From positions 1-64,000 of the forward strand of contig JAFSAO010000006.1 in the NCBI GenBank assembly GCA_017440935.1: a DNA stretch of 64,000 nt. The letters run 5' to 3'. A program made the position numbers and the translations under genes. Of the stretch, positions 45,470-53,149 are shown piece after piece (positions within the stretch are counted from its first letter, which is position 1; every line of letters starts with the position of its first letter). The notes below the pieces were generated by a model, which did no database searches, was not told the DNA's origin, and saw nothing but the letters and a program-made list of their open reading frames with translations. Source of the stretch: Opitutales bacterium. GTDB taxonomy: Bacteria > Verrucomicrobiota > Verrucomicrobiia > Opitutales > UBA953.

Positions 45470-47836
45470 CTATTTGAAGAAATCGCCAAGGGAACCGAAG
45501 CCACCGCCGGAAGAACCTCCGGTCGAAAAACGGCGCGGAGAAGCATCGTTCCCGCGATTATCGCGACGCCCGCCGCCGAAGCCGTTTCCTCCGAAACCGC
45601 CGCGGCGCGGAGCGTTCCCGCGCCCGTCGCGCTCGGCAAAACTTTCCCGCGCACTGCGTGCCGCTTTTTCCGGGTTCGTCTTCATCGAAAGCCCGATACG
45701 GCGGCGCGGAATATCCACTTCCATAACCGTCACGGAAACTTTTTGTCCGACTTTGACGACTTCCGCCGGGTCTTTCACAAACGTATCCGAAATTTGCGAT
45801 ACGTGAACGAGTCCGTCCTGATGAACGCCGACATCGACAAACGCGCCGAATGCCGTCACATTCGTCACAACGCCGGGCAAACGCATCCCTTCCTTCAAAT
45901 CGGAAATTTCGTGCACGCCTTCCTTGAAGGAAAAAACTTCAAATTTTTCACGCGGGTCGCGCCCGGGTTTTTCAAGTTCTTTCAAAATGTCCTGCAAGGT
46001 CGGCAGCCCGACATCGTCCGAAACGTATTTTTTCAAATCGATACGGGAACGCAATTTGCCGTCGGCGAGCAATGCGGGAACGTCACAACCCAAATCCGCC
46101 GCCATTTGCTCGACAAGCGCGTAGCGTTCCGGGTGCACGGCGGAGGCGTCGAGCGGATGCGCGCCGTCGCGAATACGCAAAAATCCTGCGCATTGTTCAA
46201 ACGCTTTTTCGCCGAGGCGCGGCACTTTTTTCAAATCTTTGCGGGAACGGAACGCGCCGTGTTCATTGCGGTAAGCGACAATGTTGGCGGCGATGCTCGC
46301 GTTTAAGCCGGAAACGTAGCTCAGAAGCTGCTTCGACGCTGTGTTGACCTCCACGCCGACTTTGTTCACGCAGGAAATGACCACGTCGTCGAGCGAACGT
46401 TTCAGCGCAACTTGATTCACATCGTGCTGATATTGCCCGACGCCGATGCTCTTCGGGTCAATTTTGACGAGTTCCGCGAGCGGGTCCATGAGGCGACGCC
46501 CGATGGAAACCGCGCCGCGCACAGTCACGTCCTCGTTCGGGAATTCCTCGCGCGCCGCTTCGCTCGCCGAGTAAATCGACGCGCCGCTTTCGTTGACGAC
46601 GACGACCGGAATCGATGCGGGAACGCCGCAACCGCGCACGAAAGTTTCCGTTTCGCGGGAAGCCGTTCCGTTCCCGATGGCAATCGCCTGAATTTTAAAT
46701 TGGTGGCAAAGAATGCGAATGCGGTTTTCCGCATCGGCGTATTGTGCGGACGACCCCGCCGTCGGGTAAATCACTTCGTGGTGAAGCAGTTTGCCTTGCG
46801 CGTCGAGCACGACAAGTTTGCAGCCCGTGCGAAAACCGGGGTCGAGCGCAAGCACGCTTTTTTGCCCGAGCGCCGGAGCCATCAGCAGTTCGGAAACATT
46901 CGCCGCAAAAACGCGAATCGCTTCTTCGTCGGCACGCTCCTTGGATTTCAGGCGCGCTTCGGTTTCGAGCGACGGACCGAGCAGGCGCTTCCACGAATCA
47001 TGCGATGCCGTGCGCACTTCGTTCCCGCAGGCACCGTTCCCGCCGACAAAAATTTTGTCCAAGCGCGAAAACGCTTCATCTTCATTCACCGTGATGCGGA
47101 AAAACAGAAAGCCTTCCTTTTCGCCCCGGCGAATCGCCAAAACGCGGTGCGACGGCGCAGACGCGAGCGGTTCGCTCCATTCAAAATAATCTTTGAATTT
47201 CGCGCCCTCGGTTTCCTTGCCTTTGATGACTTCGGAGGAAAGTTCGGCGGATTTTTCGTAAATTTCGCGACAGGAAGCTCGCGCCGTTTTGTCGTCGGAA
47301 ATGCGTTCGGCGAGAATGTCGCGCGCACCCGCAAGCGCGGTGGCGACGTCGGGAACGTCTTTGTCGGGCGCGACGAATTTCGCGGCTTCGGCGGCGGGAT
47401 CGGCGTTTTGATTTTCAAAAATAAAATCGGCGAGCGGTTCGAGTCCGCGTTCCCGCGCGATCGTAGCGCGCGTGCGGCGCTTCGGCTTGTAAGGCGCGTA
47501 AATATCTTCGAGCTCCGTGGCGGTTTTAGCTTTTTCGACGGCGGCTTTCAGCTCGGGCGTAAGGTGCTTGTTGTCTTCAAGCGATTTGAGAATCGAAGCT
47601 CGGCGGGCGTCGAGTTCGCGAAGTTGTTCGAGGCGGTCGCGAATCGTCGCGATCTGGACTTCGTCCATTTCGCCGGTGGCTTCTTTGCGGTAGCGCGCGA
47701 TAAACGGCACGGTCGCGCCCTCGGAGAGGAGTTTGGCAACCGCCATCACGCGCGTGACGGCAAAATTGTTTTCCTGCGCAATGCGCAAAACGTAATCGGA
47801 AATTGTAATTGTGTTTTCGGAAGATGTTTCAGCCAT
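45470..47836 (-). CDS. tex: Tex-like RNA-binding transcription accessory protein
   Basis: This 788-residue protein has the Tex architecture: an N-terminal helical domain with ATVPFIARYRKEATGEMDEVQI, a YqgF-like domain (VLALDPGFRTGCKLVVLD), helix-hairpin-helix motifs (LLSYVSGLNASIAANIVAYRNEHGAF) and an S1 domain (LPGVVTNVTAFGAFVDVGVHQDGLVHVSQI). A long Gly/Arg-rich tail (about the last 60 residues, with repeated RGG-like and GGFGG words) follows the S1 domain. That tail could add RNA binding. The ATG at 47836 is chosen; 47854 is possible. Confidence 0.93.
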   Translation of the reverse strand: MAETSSENTITISDYVLRIAQENNFAVTRVMAVAKLLSEGATVPFIARYRKEATGEMDEVQIATIRDRLEQLRELDARRASILKSLEDNKHLTPELKAAVEKAKTATELEDIYAPYKPKRRTRATIARERGLEPLADFIFENQNADPAAEAAKFVAPDKDVPDVATALAGARDILAERISDDKTARASCREIYEKSAELSSEVIKGKETEGAKFKDYFEWSEPLASAPSHRVLAIRRGEKEGFLFFRITVNEDEAFSRLDKIFVGGNGACGNEVRTASHDSWKRLLGPSLETEARLKSKERADEEAIRVFAANVSELLMAPALGQKSVLALDPGFRTGCKLVVLDAQGKLLHHEVIYPTAGSSAQYADAENRIRILCHQFKIQAIAIGNGTASRETETFVRGCGVPASIPVVVVNESGASIYSASEAAREEFPNEDVTVRGAVSIGRRLMDPLAELVKIDPKSIGVGQYQHDVNQVALKRSLDDVVISCVNKVGVEVNTASKQLLSYVSGLNASIAANIVAYRNEHGAFRSRKDLKKVPRLGEKAFEQCAGFLRIRDGAHPLDASAVHPERYALVEQMAADLGCDVPALLADGKLRSRIDLKKYVSDDVGLPTLQDILKELEKPGRDPREKFEVFSFKEGVHEISDLKEGMRLPGVVTNVTAFGAFVDVGVHQDGLVHVSQISDTFVKDPAEVVKVGQKVSVTVMEVDIPRRRIGLSMKTNPEKAARSARESFAERDGRGNAPRRGGFGGNGFGGGRRDNRGNDASPRRFSTGGSSGGGFGSLGDFFK

Positions 47837-47919
47837 AAAAAAATTGCGGGACATTTCATAGAATTTTCCGTTCCCGCGCGAACGATTTTTTTTCTTCAAA
47901 AAAACCTTGACTATTACTG

Positions 47920-47947
47920 TTGACCGCGTGAACCGAGCTTTTATAAT
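47920..47947 (+). promoter_or_regulatory. Near-consensus sigma-70-type promoter
   Basis: TTGACC (47920-47925) and TATAAT (47942-47947) are separated by 16 bp, giving a start near 47954, about 30 bp upstream of the ATG at 47986. It is the best promoter seen in the window and fits a strongly expressed small gene. Confidence 0.75.
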
Positions 47948-47985
47948 GCGTTCTCTACTTTATTGGAAGTTAGATTACTTAATAT

Positions 47986-48429
47986 ATGAAAAAGACAACA
48001 AAGACCGCAGCAACCAAATGCTGTGCGAAAAAGAAAACAACAACGGCAGAAAAGAAAACCGCGACTGCCGGCAAGAAGGTCACAACGAAAGCCGCCGTAA
48101 AGGCGCCTGCCGCAAAAACGACCAAGAAAGCGGTGAAAAAAACGACGGCTCCCGTCGCAAAAAAAGCAGCTAAGAAGGTAACGCGTATCATTGCCAACGT
48201 TGATGTCGGATGGGGAAATATGCTCTACATTCGCGGCGAAGGCGCCGGGCTTAGCTGGGAACAGGGCGTCCCGATGCTTTGCAACAATGACACCGAATGG
48301 CACTGGACGGCGGAAACCGATGCCGAGCCGATTTCGTTCAAGTTCCTCGTCAACGACGAAAAGTGGGCATCCGGTGAGAACGTAACGATTAACGCCGGAG
48401 ACGTTCACATTTCCACACCGACGTTCTAA
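47986..48429 (+). CDS. Histone H1-like lysine/alanine tail fused to a carbohydrate-module-like domain
   Basis: This 147-residue protein has a first half (residues 1-65) built from Lys/Ala/Thr words (KKTTK, KKAVKK, KKAAKK) like bacterial H1-type nucleoid proteins. The second half (residues 66-147) is a beta-rich domain (VDVGWGNMLYIRGEGAGLSW, MLCNNDTEWHWTAE, FKFLVNDEKWASGENVTI). Its tryptophan pattern recalls starch-binding or CBM48-like modules. I know of no function. It has its own near-consensus promoter and its own terminator. Confidence 0.7.
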   Translation: MKKTTKTAATKCCAKKKTTTAEKKTATAGKKVTTKAAVKAPAAKTTKKAVKKTTAPVAKKAAKKVTRIIANVDVGWGNMLYIRGEGAGLSWEQGVPMLCNNDTEWHWTAETDAEPISFKFLVNDEKWASGENVTINAGDVHISTPTF

Positions 48430-48445
48430 GCGCTCAATCAAACAA

Positions 48446-48489
48446 AAAAAAACGCGTTCCCGCAAAAAATCACGGGAACGTGTTTTTTT
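48446..48489. terminator. Terminator made from an inverted GGGAACG pair
   Basis: AACGCGTTCCCG pairs with CGGGAACGTGTT with one G-U pair, with A and T runs outside. It can serve both the histone-like gene and the convergent feo operon. Confidence 0.9.
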
Positions 48490-48498
48490 ATACAAATT

Positions 48499-48678
48499 TT
48501 ATTTCGATTTCTTCCGAAGGTGCGACGGGAGCGCCGATTTGCGGGAACACTCACAGCCGCAATTGCAACCGGCTGATGCGTGCGGATCGCGCAAAGAACG
48601 CAGTTTTTTTCGCAAGCGGAAAAAAAGATACGCCGCCGCGCCAAGCACGAAAATCGAAACTAAAATAATGTCGAACAT
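48499..48678 (-). CDS. FeoB-associated Cys-rich membrane protein
   Basis: This 59-residue protein has one membrane helix (FDIILVSIFVLGAAAYLFF), a basic stretch, and a cysteine cluster CNCGCEC followed by a basic tail. It fits the small Cys-rich proteins encoded beside feoB in many phyla. It lies downstream of feoB in the same direction, separated by a quasi-palindromic spacer. The cysteines may bind iron, which is inference. The ATG at 48678 starts on the membrane helix. Confidence 0.8.
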   Translation of the reverse strand: MFDIILVSIFVLGAAAYLFFRLRKKLRSLRDPHASAGCNCGCECSRKSALPSHLRKKSK

Positions 48679-48680
48679 TT

Positions 48681-48785
48681 TATTAATGAACAATGAATAG
48701 TTAATAGTGAATAATTCAGTGTGAAAGTTTTTGCCGGAGGCAAAACATTGGCACTGCGTTATTCACTATCCATTATCAACTACTA
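48681..48785. repeat. Intra-operon quasi-palindromic spacer 5
   Basis: It has the same plan and nearly the same words as 39637-39757: AATGAACAATGAATAG on one side, CGTTATTCACTATCC on the other, and a central hairpin GTTTTTGCC/GGCAAAAC (about 48726-48746). It lies between feoB and the Cys-rich gene. Confidence 0.75.
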
Positions 48786-48786
48786 A

Positions 48787-51129
48787 TTAGAACAGGCTGC
48801 CGATTTGGAAGCAAAGCACGGCGCCGAGCCACGCGAGAAACGTCATTTGCGCCCAAGCAATGCACGCCCATTTCCAAGTGGATTCGCGGGCGATAACAAC
48901 GATTTCCGCAAGGCACTGTCCGCAAAGTGCGAAGAACACCATGATGCCGATAATGACCGGGATCGTGAATACAGGCGAGCCGTCCGCGTGCGTTGTTTTT
49001 TCCATCGACGCGTAGAGGTCTTCGGTTTCTTCGTCCACGTCTCCGCCGAGGCTGTAAGTGATTCCGAGCGTAGAAACGATAAGTTCTCGCGCCGGGAACG
49101 AGCCGAGCACGCCGACCGTAATACGCCAGTCAAATCCGCACGGAGCAAACACCGGCTGGCAGAATTTGCCGAAACGCCCGATGTAGGAATTTTCCATCCA
49201 CGCGCCGTCGACCTTGTTGCCGAGAGCGCCGACGAGCGCTTCCTGTTCTTCACTCGGTTCTTCGGCTTCCTCCGCGGCAACGAGAATTTTTTCAAATTCC
49301 GCCACGGGAACGTTCTGCTCCGCCGCCGTTTCCGCAATAAATTCCGTGCGTGCCTGTGCCTCGACCGCTTCGTTACGCGGGAAATACGACAGGAACCAAA
49401 TAATCACGGACATCGCGAAAATAATCGTTCCCGCGCGACGCGTATATTCCCAGCCGCTTTGCCAGACACGCAATCCGATGTCGCGCAGACGCGGTAACTG
49501 ATAACGCGGCATTTCGAGCACAAACGGTGCCGCCTTAGCTTTCAAAACAAACTTCGTGTAAAGCCACGACACGGGAACGGCAACGAGCACACCGACAAAA
49601 TACATCGCGACAAACACCGCCGACGCAATTCCCGCCGACGCTTCCGCATAAGCGGGATTTTCGGAAAGCACTCGCTGGAGCACGCCGCACATCAGCACAT
49701 AAACCGGCATACGCGCGCCGCAACTCATAAACGGCACAGCGAGAATCGTTGCCAAGCGCGCTTTCGGATCTTCAATCGTGCGCGCGCCCATAATCCCGGG
49801 AATCCCGCACGCGTAACCGGAAAGCATCGGCACAAAACTTTTTCCGTTCAAACCGCACCAGCCGAAAAGTTTGTCCATCAAAAACGCCGCTCGCGCCATA
49901 TAACCGGTCGATTCGAGCAAACCGAGGAAGAAGAACAAAATCAAAATCTGCGGCAAAAACACAAGCACGCCGCCGACGCCGGCGATAATTCCGTCGACTA
50001 CCAATGATTGGAAAACCGGACTGCCTTCGAGCTTCGCACCGACGCTTTCGCCGAGCGAACCGAACCAACCGTCAATCCAATCCATCGGGAACGCTGCCAG
50101 CGTGTAAATGCACCAGAAAACGCCCCACATCGCCGCAAAGAAAAACACGACACCGAAAACGCGGTTGAGCAAAAGTTTGTCCACGAGCGAAGTAAACGTC
50201 GTCCGTTCTTTGCCGCGGTGCGTCGCTCCCGCGAGAATTTCTTTGATAAACGCGTATCGCTGAAGCGCTTCCGTCGAGTGAGGATTTTCGCCGAAATCGC
50301 GGATGCACTCGCGCGCCTTTTTCAGAATTTCGCCGATGTGTTCAATGTCTTCCCCTTTGAGGCGATTCGCCACGGGAGATGCCACGTCAAAAATAACGCG
50401 TTCGAGTTCGGCATCGCTGACGTTTTTCTTCACGTCTTCGGAAAGTCCGGCTCGCAACGTTTCGATCGCTTTGCGCGTTCCCGCGTTCCATACGACGGTT
50501 TTCATCTTGTTGCCGTTTTTCAAAACATCGGCAATCGCCTGCTTGAGTGCGTCAATGCCCTCACCTTTGCGGGCGGAAACGGCAATCACGGGAATTCCGA
50601 GGCGTTCCCGCAACAAATCCGTGTTCACGGAAAGCCCGTCGCGGCGCGCCACATCGATTTGATTCAGCGCGAGCACCATCGGGATTCCGAGCTCGGCGAC
50701 CTGCGTTGCGAGGAAGAGATTGCGTTGGAGATTGTTCACGTCAACGACGCAGACAATCGCGTCCGGGCGCGGTGTGCCTTTTTTTGCCAAGCGTCCGGAA
50801 AGCACATCGATGACGACGCGTTCGTCAAGCGAAGTCGCCGCAAGCGAGTAAATTCCGGGAAGGTCCGTCAGTTCGATTTTTTCACCGTGAAAAAGTTTGA
50901 GCGGTCCGGAATATTTGGAAACCGTGACACCCGGATAATTGCCGACGTGCTGGCGCAACCCCGTAAGCGAGTTGAACAGCGTAGTTTTTCCCGTGTTAGC
51001 GTTCCCGACGAGAGCAACGTTCGGGAAACCGCTCGGCTCGACTGCGGGAACGTTTTCCGGAACTTCGGCATCCTCACAGCAATGTTTTTTTCCGCAACAG
51101 CAGGACGTTTCTTCTGAAATATTCTCCAT
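48787..51129 (-). CDS. feoB: Ferrous iron transporter B
   Basis: This 780-residue protein takes up Fe(II) across the inner membrane. The N-terminal G domain has GNANTGKT (residues 42-49), DLPGIYSL and NQID. The membrane part contains the family GCGxxC-like pair, including MLSGYACGIPGIMGARTI and FMSCGARMPVYVL. A His/Cys cluster at residues 10-18 (CCCGKKHCC) precedes the G domain, which is unusual for E. coli FeoB. It lies between feoA and the Cys-rich gene, all on the minus strand. Confidence 0.95.
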   Translation of the reverse strand: MENISEETSCCCGKKHCCEDAEVPENVPAVEPSGFPNVALVGNANTGKTTLFNSLTGLRQHVGNYPGVTVSKYSGPLKLFHGEKIELTDLPGIYSLAATSLDERVVIDVLSGRLAKKGTPRPDAIVCVVDVNNLQRNLFLATQVAELGIPMVLALNQIDVARRDGLSVNTDLLRERLGIPVIAVSARKGEGIDALKQAIADVLKNGNKMKTVVWNAGTRKAIETLRAGLSEDVKKNVSDAELERVIFDVASPVANRLKGEDIEHIGEILKKARECIRDFGENPHSTEALQRYAFIKEILAGATHRGKERTTFTSLVDKLLLNRVFGVVFFFAAMWGVFWCIYTLAAFPMDWIDGWFGSLGESVGAKLEGSPVFQSLVVDGIIAGVGGVLVFLPQILILFFFLGLLESTGYMARAAFLMDKLFGWCGLNGKSFVPMLSGYACGIPGIMGARTIEDPKARLATILAVPFMSCGARMPVYVLMCGVLQRVLSENPAYAEASAGIASAVFVAMYFVGVLVAVPVSWLYTKFVLKAKAAPFVLEMPRYQLPRLRDIGLRVWQSGWEYTRRAGTIIFAMSVIIWFLSYFPRNEAVEAQARTEFIAETAAEQNVPVAEFEKILVAAEEAEEPSEEQEALVGALGNKVDGAWMENSYIGRFGKFCQPVFAPCGFDWRITVGVLGSFPARELIVSTLGITYSLGGDVDEETEDLYASMEKTTHADGSPVFTIPVIIGIMVFFALCGQCLAEIVVIARESTWKWACIAWAQMTFLAWLGAVLCFQIGSLF

Positions 51130-51131
51130 AT

Positions 51132-51240
51132 TTTATTTTTAAAGCTTAAAGATGACGGCTTGGAGCTTAGGGGTATTACCGGAAAGAAATTTTTAAATTC
51201 TTTTCCTAAATGGTAATGCCTCTAAGCTCTAACCTTTCAT
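51132..51240. repeat. Intra-operon quasi-palindromic spacer 6
   Basis: One arm reads GCTTGGAGCTTAGGGGTATTACC and its partner GGTAATGCCTCTAAGCTC in segments, an imperfect hairpin spanning the whole feoA-feoB gap. It ends before the feoB start in the direction of transcription. Confidence 0.7.
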
Positions 51241-51250
51241 CTATTTTTAA

Positions 51251-51478
51251 TCACATTTCTTCGACCATGACGCGAGCGGCGTCCGTGCGGCGAATCATTA
51301 CTTTTTGCGAACAAAACGAAATGGCAATCGGATCGCCCAGCGGAGCCACGTGCACGACGCGCACTTCCGCGCCGGGAGTCAGCCCGAATGCCAAGAGGCG
51401 CTGGTTAACGGGTTCGTCCACGTCCATGTTTTGGACTTGAACTTTTTGCCCGACTTTAACTTCAGATAAGGGAATCAT
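51251..51478 (-). CDS. feoA: Ferrous iron transport protein A
   Basis: This 75-residue SH3-like protein opens with MIPLSEVKVGQKVQVQNMD, continues with NQRLLAFGLTPGAEVRVVHVAPLGDPIAI, and ends in a hydrophobic strand region. FeoA docks on FeoB and supports iron uptake. It is the first gene of the feo operon, with a Fur-like box 55 bp upstream. Confidence 0.93.
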   Translation of the reverse strand: MIPLSEVKVGQKVQVQNMDVDEPVNQRLLAFGLTPGAEVRVVHVAPLGDPIAISFCSQKVMIRRTDAARVMVEEM

Positions 51479-51532
51479 TTCCTATAAAAGAGAGATTTTA
51501 TGCTCGGAATTTTACCGTGTTCCGCCGTTTAT

Positions 51533-51551
51533 TCAAATGATTTTCATTTTC
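51533..51551 (-). promoter_or_regulatory. Fur-box-like operator upstream of feoA
   Basis: Read on the minus strand, the 19-mer GAAAATGAAAATCATTTGA matches 14 of 19 positions of the classical Fur box GATAATGATAATCATTATC. Its place, 55 bp before the feoA start, suits repression by iron-loaded Fur. Confidence 0.65.
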
Positions 51552-51642
51552 AAAAACAGCGGCAATCGAAGTCACGGGAACGGCGAAAACAGATATATGG
51601 CAAACAAAGCGTTTCCGCCGTTCCCGCGGCTTCGATTCAAAA

Positions 51643-52470
51643 TCAGAATGCGTAACCGAACTGGGCGGCAACCGTCATGTCGTCCGCCGTCGTAAACAGG
51701 CGCGGCGCAACCGTCACGGCAATCCACCATTTTTCGGCTTCGTAGCAAAAATTCGGTCCGGCGTAAAACTGGTCTTCGACAAAGCCGTTCGCGTCGTAGG
51801 AAAGCGCATAAACGCCTTCTACACCAACGCGGAAACCTCCGCCGATGTGGTAAGACGCGCCCGCTGCGAGCGAGTATTCCGTAGAATCAAACGTAGAATC
51901 CGTGCTACCGGTTGCGGGATCGCCCTTCACCGACGTGAACGCAACACCCGGCGTAAACGCGAGGATCAAATCGCCGTCGAGCAGGTTTTTCTGGAAATTC
52001 AAACCAAGCTCAAACGTCACGTCGCGCGCACTATTTTGGCTCGCGTCCGCCCAACCCCAAGCAAATCCGCCGACAAAAGCGAGGCCGAACGGATTGTTCG
52101 CATCTTCGGGATCGAGAATCTGATTTTTCAACCCGAGGGAAATTCCCGTAAAATTGAAATCATTCGTGCGCTTTTCGCCTGTCTTGCGAGCGTAATCGCC
52201 GCTGATGTAGTCGTGTCCGAAATCAAGCGAAACACCGATTTCGAGCGTTTCCGCCGCGCCGTAGGCAAATTCCAACCCGGGAGCGGTGGAAATTGCCCGC
52301 GCATGATTAGTGGCAACAACGGATTCCCAATTTACATGGAACTCCAAGTCGCCTTTTGCGACGGGACAAGCGTCGTCGGTGATGACAAACACACCGGCAA
52401 GCGCGTTAACTGCGGGAATCGCACCCGCTGCCAGGATTGTCCCCAGCTTTGATAACTTGCTTTTATTCAT
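51643..52470 (-). CDS. Outer-membrane beta-barrel protein, possibly iron-regulated
   Basis: This 275-residue protein has a signal peptide (MNKSKLSKLGTILAAGAIPAVNALA). It then shows repeated amphipathic strands (LEFAYGAAETLEIGVSLDFGHD, FGLAFVGGFAWGWADAS, YSLAAGASYHIGGGFRVGVEG) and a C-terminal FGYAF with terminal Phe. It resembles PF13557-type putative transporters. A Fur-like box lies 61 bp upstream, and it sits immediately before feoA in the same direction. A role in metal passage is inferred from position only. Confidence 0.72.
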   Translation of the reverse strand: MNKSKLSKLGTILAAGAIPAVNALAGVFVITDDACPVAKGDLEFHVNWESVVATNHARAISTAPGLEFAYGAAETLEIGVSLDFGHDYISGDYARKTGEKRTNDFNFTGISLGLKNQILDPEDANNPFGLAFVGGFAWGWADASQNSARDVTFELGLNFQKNLLDGDLILAFTPGVAFTSVKGDPATGSTDSTFDSTEYSLAAGASYHIGGGFRVGVEGVYALSYDANGFVEDQFYAGPNFCYEAEKWWIAVTVAPRLFTTADDMTVAAQFGYAF

Positions 52471-52530
52471 AGTAAGGAAAAAACTGTGCGAAAGAAAATA
52501 AGACCCGTTCGCATTTGTCAACCTACTTTT

Positions 52531-52545
52531 TAAGAATAATTCTCA
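52531..52545. promoter_or_regulatory. Fur-box-like 7-1-7 operator upstream of the outer-membrane gene
   Basis: TAAGAATAATTCTCA differs at one position from the common 7-1-7 Fur variant TGAGAATNATTCTCA. It lies 61 bp upstream of the start at 52470, within a very AT-rich promoter region. Confidence 0.65.
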
Positions 52546-52645
52546 ATTTCATAAACAAAAAAAGAAAAGGCTTTCCCCTCAGCAAGAAGTGTTGGCGGCG
52601 TTCCCGTAAAGGACCGCGAAATCCGGAAAACGCCGAGGTTTTACG

Positions 52646-53149
52646 CTAAAAAAGTCCGTGCGCTCCCTGAAATCGCCGAACAATTTCCGTGCCACGTTCT
52701 CCGAGAGCCTCGAAGATTTCCCGCAACGGAATTTTCACGAAATCGCGTTCCCGCCAGCGCGGATGCGGAAGCCTCAAATACGGCGTTTCCCGCGTTTCGT
52801 TTTCAAAAAAAATCAAATCCAAATCCAAAGTTCTCGGCGCATTCGGGAACGGGCGTTCCCGTCCGAACTGCGTTTCGATTGCAAGCAACTGCGCGAGAAA
52901 ATCCTCCGGCGAAACGGTTTCCGGCACGCCGACCAACGCCGTCGCATTCAGAAAATCCGGCTGATTGGCATAGCCGACAGGTTCCGTTTCGTAAAACGAA
53001 GAGCGCGCAAGAACCTTGTTCCCGCGCGCTTCCAGCGCGACCAACGCGGCGTTCAGCGTTCCCGCTCGGTCCCCGAGATTTGCGCCCAACGCAACGACGG
53101 CGAGACGCAAACTCCCGGAAAAATTACTATTTATCGGCGAACCGTGCAT
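52646..53149 (-). CDS. folK: HPPK folate biosynthesis pyrophosphokinase
   Basis: This 167-residue enzyme transfers pyrophosphate to hydroxymethyl-dihydropterin. Motifs are VALGANLGDRAGTL, RSSFYETEPVGYANQPDFLNATALV, FGRERPFPNAPRTLDLDLIFF (metal-binding aspartates) and LPHPRWRERDFVKIPLREI. The folK start overlaps the pheT 3' end by 19 bp, so the two are translationally coupled. No other folate gene lies nearby. Confidence 0.94.
   Translation of the reverse strand: MHGSPINSNFSGSLRLAVVALGANLGDRAGTLNAALVALEARGNKVLARSSFYETEPVGYANQPDFLNATALVGVPETVSPEDFLAQLLAIETQFGRERPFPNAPRTLDLDLIFFENETRETPYLRLPHPRWRERDFVKIPLREIFEALGERGTEIVRRFQGAHGLF

Noticed and set aside
39637-48785. The two similar spacers (39637 and 48681) as copies of one insertion element
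   Set aside because: They share words and design, but differ in order and length with no continuous long match, so they are listed as members of a structural family rather than as copies of one element.
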